Source of the DNA: Planctomycetota bacterium
Lineage (GTDB): Bacteria > Planctomycetota > Uabimicrobiia > Uabimicrobiales > Uabimicrobiaceae
Direction of reading: 5' to 3'
DNA length: 64,000 nt
NCBI GenBank assembly: GCA_029260735.1
Contig: JAJDCR010000033.1
Location: 16,260 to 80,259, forward strand
A program made the position numbers and the translations under genes. Within the stretch, counting starts at the first letter, position 1, and every line of letters begins with the position of its first letter. The notes under the pieces were generated by a model. It worked only from the letters and a program-made list of their open reading frames with translations, ran no database searches and was not told the origin of the DNA. Below are positions 57,363 through 64,000 of this stretch, in pieces.

Positions 57363-58175
57363 CTACCACTTCTTATCCTTGAAATTGTAAGGTTTTCCAA
57401 AGAGCTTTGTACAGCCCCTTGAGAAACTATCTTCATTCTCCAGAATATCGAGAGCCTCTTTGGACAACTTTTTGAGCAATTTTCTGTAGGGGTCTAGATA
57501 TGGTTTTATATTGTTGTTGGGGTCTGCTGGATCATTGATTTTTAACTCTGTGACTGTCTGGTGGATGTAGTGGAAAATAGTTTGTAAATTGTTATAGGCA
57601 GATGTTGGTTTTTTGTTTTTCATTGCTTTGATGATAACTTGCTCCAGAACAAAAGTTTTAATATTTAAATGAGAATTTTTCTGATGTTCTTTCCAAATTT
57701 TCATCAAACGTATTTCGCGTTTAATGTGTTTTACCGACTCCATATGTTGCTTGATACTTGTTCTAATTTTGGAGTCACTGTCTCTGTTGTATAAGTGGGC
57801 AAACTCGAAATTGTTGTCTAATGCTTTTCCTGGAACAATGTCTATGTGAAAATCTTTATTCACTTTGTATGTATAAGCAATGTTTTTGTTTTTACAGACA
57901 AGACCGTTTTCTGTCAAAATATTGTAAGTTTTTTCTGATATTTCTTTTGCTGAACCATAGTCTTTGCTAACGTATACTAAGATATCAAAGTCATAGCTAC
58001 TAGAGTTGGCTGTGCCTTTTTTGTAAGATCCGGCATAGTAAATTCGAGATTGATCCCGAAAATGTGCATCCAGGAGAGAACGAATTTTCCGGTACCAATC
58101 TTCTATTTCTCTTTTCTCTTTTTCTCCGAGTTCTTCTTTTCGGAGAACGTTTAGTAGGTAACGTTCTATCGACAC
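57363..58175 (-). CDS. CD-NTase-like (OAS/cGAS-type) nucleotidyltransferase
   Basis: 270 residues. The nucleotidyltransferase core shows AGSYKKGTANSSSYDFDILV (the GS loop and the D-x-D pair, about 48-67) and a third acidic residue in FHIDIVPGK. A helical C-terminal domain (IRLMKIWKEHQ, IKTFVLEQVII) matches the OAS/CD-NTase fold. CD-NTases make cyclic oligonucleotides that trigger CBASS effectors. The start is GTG 58175, with AAGGGG seven to eight bases upstream. Its start lies only ~40 bases from that of the divergent SAVED gene, so their promoters must overlap. No Cap2/Cap3 or HORMA/TRIP13 partners are present. Confidence 0.78.
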   Translation of the reverse strand: MSIERYLLNVLRKEELGEKEKREIEDWYRKIRSLLDAHFRDQSRIYYAGSYKKGTANSSSYDFDILVYVSKDYGSAKEISEKTYNILTENGLVCKNKNIAYTYKVNKDFHIDIVPGKALDNNFEFAHLYNRDSDSKIRTSIKQHMESVKHIKREIRLMKIWKEHQKNSHLNIKTFVLEQVIIKAMKNKKPTSAYNNLQTIFHYIHQTVTELKINDPADPNNNIKPYLDPYRKLLKKLSKEALDILENEDSFSRGCTKLFGKPYNFKDKKW

Positions 58176-58215
58176 AATAATCCCCTTCTTATGAGTTTTA
58201 GTGTTGGAAAGTTCA

Positions 58216-60138
58216 ATGACGATTTCAAAAAATTTAATCGAGGAATTTTTGGGCGGTTCATCAAAACCTTATGAAAACGTCTCCGCGCAGGTGAAAAAAT
58301 TTCTAAATAGTACAGTGTCCGGAAAAACTGTTTACAGTAAACTGGAAAATTCATGGAAAGACAAAAAAGCCCCAGATTTTGTCGATACTATTCTCGCTCA
58401 ATTATGGGAATCATTCAAGAAAGAAAAAACTTCCTCTAATTGGTCTTCCTATAGTGACAACGACATTAGCAAAATTTTTTTCAGAAAAGTCAAGGATTTC
58501 ATTGGTCAAGTAGAACAAACGGAGTGTAGAGTAAATGGTATCTCAACTCGATTAATCGGTAATCTTGATTGGCAAAAGGGACAAAAAGGGCAATACGATC
58601 TTAGGAATGTGAAAAGATTATACTACCTAATCTTTGACAAAAGAAAAAGAACTTCTTCTTTCAAAAACTCAGTCAGCTTTGACTTGAAAAATACAAAAAA
58701 AGGGTGGCAAATTATTTTTCAAGCAAGTAATTCCAACTTTGCTCATTATCTTGTTAGCGGAGAAAATAGCGTAAAATGTAAAGTCTTCCAAAGCAAAAAC
58801 GGTCCGAAAAACTATGCCAGCCCTCAAGTCAATTGTATTCGTGTTCTTCAGATGTCTAATCCTCGGATGCGAGCCAAAATACCTCACTCATTATTTTCTC
58901 TTGATAGTTGTGGGCAACTGGTTTTAGAAGAAGAAAAAATACCACCTAAATATAAAAAAGAAGGGGAAAAACTTTATAGCATTCTAAGTAACAGAGAAGC
59001 GACTTTTCAGATATGTACAACGACAGGATTTCATCTTCTCTCAAAAGGAGAAGAATACTTTCTTTCATTAGAAGATTTTGCAGCACAGTTTACTCATGAA
59101 AATCTTTTTACAGATAAATTTCCAGGAAGTTTTCTGGCCACGATTGCTTATCTTAAAAAAGAGGTTGAGTATAAAGAGGACTTTGACTGTACTATCACTT
59201 CCAAAGAAAATCTTCCTGAAAAGGATATTCAGAAGATGAGAGAATACGCAGAGGAAATGCAAAATTTTATGGAAATTTTTGGGATTGACGGAAAGAAAAT
59301 AATTGCAGAAATTTTTAAGCTTAAACTTCCGAAGAAAGTAAAGCCCCAAAGAGATTCCCATAAAGACAAAGATGCCATCCTAATGATTATCCACGGGATT
59401 GAAAAAAACATAGATGAAAGCGTTCTCGAAGCTTTCTCTAGCACATATTGTAAGATACTGCACTCTTGCCATTCTTTCGAGAAAAATGATTGGCAAAGTT
59501 TGGCCTGCATACAAAAGAGAAAGATATTTGAGTTTATAGAACAAGTGGGAGATAAAGATACCCAGATCGCTCTATTTGGTATCAACTATATTCCCCTAGC
59601 TATTCACTTAGGGCATCTTTTAGGGAGTCGTAACTCGGTTAAATTACACGAATACAACCGATACAAGAAAACTTGGAAATGGGAAAAAGATGAGGGGGCT
59701 TTGAACAAAATATTCACTACCGGAGTACCAAAGAAAAAATCTAATGGCTATTCATCCATTGTCTTAAGGCTATCTATAAGTGCTGAAGTGAAAACAACAC
59801 AAATCGAAGATATCGTGGGAGAGAAGCATAAGGATATTCATATTTATTTAGAAAATCCCGAGATTGGAAAATTCAATCCAAACAAGCTACTTGAGAGCTA
59901 CTCTGAATCCCTCAAGAAAGTTTTTCAGTCAATCAGAGAGCATTGCTCAGAAGTCAATAAAATTCATATTTTTGCCGCCATCCCTAACTCTGCAGCTGTT
60001 GAACTAGGCCGCCATTTACAGTTGACTAGGTATCCTCAAATTCTAACCTATAACTTCGACAATCAAAAAGGAACCTACTCTTTAGCTTTTATCTTTTCTA
60101 CAAAAAAAAGCTACTGCTCTCCATATCTTCCCGACTAA
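58216..60138 (+). CDS. SAVED-domain protein with unrecognised N-terminal effector region
   Basis: 640 residues from ATG 58216 (GGA seven bases upstream); GTG 58201 is an alternative. The C-terminal ~250 residues are a SAVED domain: NYIPLAIHLGHLLG, HEYNRYKKTWKW, IHIFAAIPNSAAVELGRHL and a closing YNFD...YSLAF. SAVED domains bind cyclic oligonucleotides made by CD-NTases and activate a fused effector. Residues ~1-385 have no nuclease, TM or protease motif I can name, so the effector type is open. It is divergent from the CD-NTase gene rather than in one operon with it, which is unusual. Confidence 0.78.
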   Translation: MTISKNLIEEFLGGSSKPYENVSAQVKKFLNSTVSGKTVYSKLENSWKDKKAPDFVDTILAQLWESFKKEKTSSNWSSYSDNDISKIFFRKVKDFIGQVEQTECRVNGISTRLIGNLDWQKGQKGQYDLRNVKRLYYLIFDKRKRTSSFKNSVSFDLKNTKKGWQIIFQASNSNFAHYLVSGENSVKCKVFQSKNGPKNYASPQVNCIRVLQMSNPRMRAKIPHSLFSLDSCGQLVLEEEKIPPKYKKEGEKLYSILSNREATFQICTTTGFHLLSKGEEYFLSLEDFAAQFTHENLFTDKFPGSFLATIAYLKKEVEYKEDFDCTITSKENLPEKDIQKMREYAEEMQNFMEIFGIDGKKIIAEIFKLKLPKKVKPQRDSHKDKDAILMIIHGIEKNIDESVLEAFSSTYCKILHSCHSFEKNDWQSLACIQKRKIFEFIEQVGDKDTQIALFGINYIPLAIHLGHLLGSRNSVKLHEYNRYKKTWKWEKDEGALNKIFTTGVPKKKSNGYSSIVLRLSISAEVKTTQIEDIVGEKHKDIHIYLENPEIGKFNPNKLLESYSESLKKVFQSIREHCSEVNKIHIFAAIPNSAAVELGRHLQLTRYPQILTYNFDNQKGTYSLAFIFSTKKSYCSPYLPD

Positions 60139-60174
60139 TATGCCTTTATTTATATAAATTTTCCCTTTATTTTT

Positions 60175-60206
60175 ATTCTGACTTTAAATTTTCATTTGGT
60201 CAGAAT
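60175..60206. promoter_or_regulatory. Perfect 8-bp inverted repeat upstream of MoxR gene
   Basis: ATTCTGAC (60175-60182) and GTCAGAAT (60199-60206) flank 16 bases in the 211-bp gap between the SAVED and MoxR genes. There is no T-run, so it is more operator-like than a terminator. Confidence 0.3.
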
Positions 60207-60349
60207 GAATTACTTTATAGGTAGTCTTAGTTGAAACTACGAAAAGAAAACCTATTGTCTTTCAAGTATATTTTTTAGATTATAGATTTACTCGATCAAA
60301 CAAAAAAATTATCAATAAAGATCGTCATGATCACTAACAAGGAGAAGAA

Positions 60350-61909
60350 ATGGAAACTAGAGAAAAACTACAAGGGCTTTTGAAAACAATAAATAAGGGA
60401 CTTATTGGGCGTGAAGAAGCGATAAAGATAGCTTTACTGACATTGCTAACAGGAGAAAATCTTATTTTGATTGGACCTCCTGGAACGGCCAAAAGCGAAA
60501 TCGCGAGAAGATTATGCACTGTCATCAATGAAGGAGAGTATTTTGAGTACTTGTTGACCAAATTCACGACTCCAGAAGAACTGTTTGGCCCACTATCTAT
60601 TCAAGAGTTAGAGAAAGATAACTTCCATCGAAAAACAACGGGGTATTTACCTTCTTCGCATGTGGGCTTTCTTGATGAGATATTCAAAGCCAACTCTGCC
60701 ATTTTAAATTCTTTGCTCAGTTTGCTCAATGAAAGAGTTTTCCACAATGGTACCGACAGAGAGGAAACACAAATTCTTTCTATTTTGGGAGCCTCGAATG
60801 AGCTACCCGACCGAGAAGAAGAGGAACTGCATGCTCTTTATGATCGTTTTCTAACTCGACTTGTCGTGGACTATGTAGAGAATGACAAATTTGTTGAGCT
60901 GCTTTTGTCGGATGATGAATTTATTCCAGCTAGTACAGAGTTTCAGATAAGCCTATCAGAACTCAAAGATTTCCAAAGTAAATGTAAAACTGTTACAATC
61001 CCCCAAAACATAGCCAATGGTTTACTCAGGAAAATTCGAGAAGAAATCCAGATAAAATTTTCTGACAATACTTGGGAGCAACCTTCTGATCGGCGATTCA
61101 AGAAAGCACTCAAAATTTTGAAAGCTTCTGCCTATACCAACGGAAGAGAGGAAGTCAATGTACTCGATGTATCTCTTTTAGTTCATTGTTTTTGGAGCGA
61201 AGAAAAAAATCGCGAGCAAATCCAAAAACTCATTTTAGAACATCTCCCTGCGATCACTGGAAACGATGCCGCTAAAATAAAAGATATCTACGAACAGTGG
61301 TGGGAAGAGTTTCATAAATTGTTTGGAGAGTTTCAGAAGCAAGATAAAGAAGGAAAACCCTTATTTTTAGATGGTGATGGCAAAGAAACAACAAAGAAAA
61401 TTTCAAAGAGACATACCCAAGATGAAAATGGAGAGTATCGCTATGAAAGCCAACACAGCTATAGTTCCATGACTCATAAAAAATCTGAGAAAGAGCACCC
61501 TGAAAATCATAATTACCAAGCTATATTGGAAGAATATGAATGCAAGCCTATGGTCTGCTATAGCTATGATCTCTATCGAAAAGGAAACAACACTGTCAAA
61601 CAAGAGCTTCTCTCCCCTCTGGAAAGTATCTATAGGCAAGTGAACGATGAACAAAACGAGATCAAGTCTATATACGAAGAAGCTCAAGCTGTTAAGGATA
61701 ACATTGAAAAGGAGTTTGATATTCACTTGTGGATCGACAAGAAAAGCTTAGAGATCTGGAAAAAGCAAAGTATAAAGGACTTTAAGGAAGTGGAAAAACT
61801 CAAAGAAAAATGGGAAATACTTTATGCTCAAATTGAAGAAGCTCAAGATTTGGCTTTAGAGGATAAAAAGTCCTATGAAGAAAAAATCAAAAAAGGGCGA
61901 AAAATATAG
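60350..61909 (+). CDS. MoxR-family AAA+ ATPase (RavA-like)
   Basis: 519 residues. The AAA+ core has Walker A GPPGTAKSEIARRL (about 38-51), EYLLTKFTTPEELFGP, Walker B HVGFLDEIFKAN, sensor ILGASNELPD and a C-terminal lid. The GTAKS and FTTPEE forms are typical of RavA-type MoxR proteins. Residues ~320-519 are charged and helical, with a coiled coil at the end. AAGGAGA precedes the ATG. It pairs with the VWA gene 33 bases downstream, as RavA does with ViaA; such pairs act as chaperone-like remodelling complexes and are known from conflict-system neighbourhoods. Its link to the CD-NTase/SAVED pair is inferred from proximity. Confidence 0.88.
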   Translation: METREKLQGLLKTINKGLIGREEAIKIALLTLLTGENLILIGPPGTAKSEIARRLCTVINEGEYFEYLLTKFTTPEELFGPLSIQELEKDNFHRKTTGYLPSSHVGFLDEIFKANSAILNSLLSLLNERVFHNGTDREETQILSILGASNELPDREEEELHALYDRFLTRLVVDYVENDKFVELLLSDDEFIPASTEFQISLSELKDFQSKCKTVTIPQNIANGLLRKIREEIQIKFSDNTWEQPSDRRFKKALKILKASAYTNGREEVNVLDVSLLVHCFWSEEKNREQIQKLILEHLPAITGNDAAKIKDIYEQWWEEFHKLFGEFQKQDKEGKPLFLDGDGKETTKKISKRHTQDENGEYRYESQHSYSSMTHKKSEKEHPENHNYQAILEEYECKPMVCYSYDLYRKGNNTVKQELLSPLESIYRQVNDEQNEIKSIYEEAQAVKDNIEKEFDIHLWIDKKSLEIWKKQSIKDFKEVEKLKEKWEILYAQIEEAQDLALEDKKSYEEKIKKGRKI

Positions 61910-61942
61910 TAACGATAAGTTCTCTAGCATTTTGAGGTAGCT

Positions 61943-63574
61943 ATGAAAAATCAAAATATTTTTGACCTAGAGGTTAACAACCGTTCGGATATCATGAAAC
62001 CAATTTGGGTAAACTATTTTCTGAGTAGAAAAGAGCGCGAGAATATCGCAAAAGAGAAATGGCTTGAGCTTTATGAGGGAAATCTTAGAGAGAACTCTGC
62101 TGACCATTTTTGGGAAGAGCTCTTAGGAAAATGTTTAGATAAATTTGCTCCTTTAACAAAAGATAATAAGGAACTCACATCAAAATTGATTCACGATTTT
62201 TTTGCCGCGGTAAAAAAAGACTATCCTCAAGGGATGTACAAAAGCAGTCAGAGTATAAATAAACTAATCGATTTGTTCGAAAAGAAAAAAAAATCCAAAG
62301 AGACAAGAAAGCTTGCGCAACATTTTCAGGCCACTCTAGGCAATCCTCAAAAACTAAAGAAGTCCATTGCTAAAGTGCATCTAAAAATGAAGGAAAATGG
62401 CTCTCTGGAAGATTTAGAGTCTCTACGAGAATTGTATAAGAAAATTCTTGCTCTTGAAAATTTTCCCCTAGGAATAGAGGAGTGCGAAGATATCTCAGAA
62501 ACAATAAAAGAGATTTATAAAGAATCTCAAGAGTTAGAGAAAGAGATATCCTCTTGGAGTAACTTGGAAAAAAATCTCTTAGGTTACTTTGAGGAATACT
62601 ACCAAAAACTCGAAAAGGTTCGCAAAGTCTTTGGTGATATATCCATTCTCTCTGGCTTGGGTTGGGACTTAAGTAGATCTATTCTCTCTAGTAGAAAATG
62701 GCTTGCCTTAGAAAACATAGCAAGGCTTTTAGAAAATTACGAGAAATTGCAAAATTTGGTCGCAATGCTCGGAAGGCTACAAGAGCAAAAAGAGTTTGAG
62801 GTCGAGTCCATTTTGGAAGTCAAAAAACGAAGAAAAAAAGTGTTGGTCTCTCCCCTTGCGAAAAATGAACTGTATGGCCTTCATCTTAGTGATGACCTTC
62901 AGCGCCTCCTTCCTAATGAACTCATACAACTAGGAAACCCCCGGTTGAAAAAATTATTTTACGCTCGTTTGATAGAACGTAGATTGATGACTTACGAGCT
63001 GCGGGGAGTCATTCCCGAGTTGGGAAAAACGAAACGTCGTGTGAGCAATCAGAAAAAAGTCAACCAAAGCAAAGGCCCTATCATATTATGTATAGACACC
63101 TCTGGAAGCATGTCTGGTTCTCCTGAGGTTTTGGCCAAGGCGGTAGCTTTCTTATCTTTAAAAATAGCTGTGAAAGAAAAAAGAGAGTGCTATCTTATGA
63201 ACTTTAGTGGTCCAGGAAATGTTCAAGAGCTAGAGATTGCCCAAAGTACGTATGCTCTAGACAATCTTTTAGATTTCTTGATGTTTTCTTTTGGGGGCGG
63301 AACGGATTTTGTAACCCCTTTGCAAAAAGCTTTTGCCATGATTGCTAAAGAAAAATTTAATAAGGCAGATATTCTGATGGTAACCGATGGAATAGGAGAT
63401 ATCCCGAAAAAACTAGAAAAAGAAATTCCACAAGAGCAAGAGAAATACAACTTTAGAATTTTTAGTCTTCTTGTAGGAAACAATTGTTCCGCAGAAGGAG
63501 TGAGCTTTAGCAATAAAGTATTTCACTTAAATCATTTGACAAAAAGCCACTTAAACACTGAGCTTTTATTTTAA
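61943..63574 (+). CDS. VWA-domain protein (ViaA-like)
   Basis: 543 residues. The N-terminal ~375 residues are helical and Lys-rich, ending in a PRLKKLFYARLIERRLM segment. The VWA domain (about 380-543) has an intact metal-ion-dependent adhesion site: CIDTSGSMSG (DxSxS), GGGTDFVTPL (Thr) and MVTDGIGD (Asp). This is the layout of ViaA, partner of the RavA-type ATPase encoded just upstream. GAGGT precedes the ATG. Probable role: adaptor that presents targets to, or is remodelled by, the MoxR ATPase. Confidence 0.87.
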   Translation: MKNQNIFDLEVNNRSDIMKPIWVNYFLSRKERENIAKEKWLELYEGNLRENSADHFWEELLGKCLDKFAPLTKDNKELTSKLIHDFFAAVKKDYPQGMYKSSQSINKLIDLFEKKKKSKETRKLAQHFQATLGNPQKLKKSIAKVHLKMKENGSLEDLESLRELYKKILALENFPLGIEECEDISETIKEIYKESQELEKEISSWSNLEKNLLGYFEEYYQKLEKVRKVFGDISILSGLGWDLSRSILSSRKWLALENIARLLENYEKLQNLVAMLGRLQEQKEFEVESILEVKKRRKKVLVSPLAKNELYGLHLSDDLQRLLPNELIQLGNPRLKKLFYARLIERRLMTYELRGVIPELGKTKRRVSNQKKVNQSKGPIILCIDTSGSMSGSPEVLAKAVAFLSLKIAVKEKRECYLMNFSGPGNVQELEIAQSTYALDNLLDFLMFSFGGGTDFVTPLQKAFAMIAKEKFNKADILMVTDGIGDIPKKLEKEIPQEQEKYNFRIFSLLVGNNCSAEGVSFSNKVFHLNHLTKSHLNTELLF

Positions 63575-63607
63575 AATTCCAAACACTAATTTACAAAGGA
63601 GCTTTCC

Positions 63608-63766
63608 ATGGGAAAAAAAAATCCTCCCTCCAATGACCAAAAAGCTAATGCTAAAAACCCTCAACATATTGATTTCAAAAGAAACCAGGATAACCGGGCC
63701 AACCAGAAAAACCCTAATAATCCGGCTTATAATAAAAGTTGTGGGGACAATACCACTAAGAAATAA
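63608..63766 (+). CDS. 52-residue Asn/Pro-rich peptide
   Basis: A short gene with AAAGGAG six to seven bases before ATG 63608, 33 bases after the VWA stop. The product is MGKKNPPSND at the start and ANQKNPNNPAYNKSCGDN near the end. The NQ-NPNNPAY motif recurs in small, disordered, hydrophilic bacterial proteins of unknown function. A longer overlapping frame (63633-63821) lacks a ribosome site. Too short for certainty; it may be the last gene of the MoxR/VWA operon. Confidence 0.5.
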   Translation: MGKKNPPSNDQKANAKNPQHIDFKRNQDNRANQKNPNNPAYNKSCGDNTTKK

Positions 63767-63801
63767 AGAGTTCAGAGACCTTCATAGTGAAGGTCTCAAA
63801 T
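63765..63801 (+). repeat. Hairpin duplicate of a segment inside the antirepressor-like gene
   Basis: These 37 bases match 56557-56593 at 36 positions. Here they overlap the small peptide's stop and form a strong stem (GAGACCTTCA / TGAAGGTCTC, 63775-63784 and 63788-63797). No long T-run follows, so terminator function is uncertain. In frame it still reads KEFRDLHSEGLK, a relic of the antirepressor-like coding sequence. Confidence 0.75.
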
Positions 63802-63859
63802 TAATACGTTTATTATTTTAATATTAATAAAATCCACCATAATACCCATGCCAGACGTA

Positions 63860-64000
63860 GTGTGCCACGAGGCTGCATTAAAGATGAGGGTAGGCCCCTC
63901 GGAATCGCCTTATAGAGGGAGATTTCAAACCACCTTAAGCTGCGTTGGTAAAGAGCCAAGGTGGTGAGCGTTAAGGAAAAGGCATAACAAGATTATGTCA
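63860..64000 (+). other. Possible 5' end of a group II intron (cut by window end)
   Basis: GTGTGCC at 63860 fits the GUGYG 5' boundary of bacterial group II introns. What follows is GC-richer than its surroundings and contains paired segments (CGAGG...CCTCG; ACCACCTTA...AAGGTGGT) and AAGGAAAAGG, as in domain I. No reverse-transcriptase ORF can be seen because the window ends. Other structured RNAs are possible. Confidence 0.4.

Noticed and set aside
63633..63821. 62-codon frame overlapping the small peptide gene
   Set aside because: No ribosome site, and its end is only the duplicated antirepressor-like segment; the frame starting at 63608 has better support.
1..64000. tRNA or rRNA genes
   Set aside because: No cloverleaf with a GGTTCGAATCC-type T-arm and no conserved rRNA segment was noticed by eye; a covariance-model scan would be decisive.

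Overview
The window is a low-GC bacterial chromosome segment. A PEP-CTERM anchor protein, many eukaryote-like Ser/Thr kinases (one fused to a formylglycine-enzyme-like domain), an FHA-headed histidine kinase and a Kelch protein together suggest a member of the PVC group, most likely a planctomycete-like organism. This is inference from gene content; no rRNA or other marker is present.

Region 1 (1-20.9 kb) is mostly ordinary. It holds a PEP-CTERM protein, a SLOG-fold protein, an IS1634-type transposase beside a dense cluster of palindromic repeats (1.17-4.33 kb), a coupled NRDE-protein/CoaBC pair, a secreted subtilisin, a pentapeptide/channel-like protein with a GYF_2-kinase-FGE fusion, a Kelch protein, an FHA-GAF-PAS histidine kinase, an SLC12-type cotransporter and a small membrane protein. 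A ~570-bp inverted-repeat element (20.90-21.47 kb) separates it from the next block.

Region 2 (21.9-39.7 kb, all minus strand) is an 18-kb array of eight tightly packed genes. In transcription order: DUF4145/HEPN-like protein; kinase-dynamin fusion with a membrane hairpin; tandem-GTPase dynamin; coiled-coil tail-anchored protein; Sel1/OB-fold membrane protein; DUF4011-type SF1 helicase with a C-terminal Vsr-like nuclease; an N-lobe-less, frameshifted kinase with three repeated membrane hairpins; and a NucS-like nuclease. Several junctions are ATGA or TAATG overlaps. It resembles dynamin-based phage defence (Eleos/LeoABC-like) joined to kinase signalling and a nucleic-acid-targeting helicase-nuclease, and is the best candidate for an undescribed system.

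Region 3 (40.3-57.1 kb, plus strand) is a DISARM/HMA-like helicase-methylase-helicase operon: SNF2-type helicase, giant adenine methyltransferase, and a 2,123-residue DUF1998-type helicase with a C-terminal nuclease-like segment. A RelE-fold/UvrD-helicase fusion and a phage-antirepressor-like DNA-binding protein follow. An operator-like palindrome lies in the divergent gap between regions 2 and 3.

Region 4 (57.4-63.8 kb) holds a CD-NTase-like nucleotidyltransferase divergent from a SAVED-domain protein (a CBASS-like pair), then a RavA/ViaA-like MoxR ATPase and VWA protein and a 52-residue Asn/Pro-rich peptide. The window ends in what may be the 5' end of a group II intron. Regions 2-4 together look like a large defence island.
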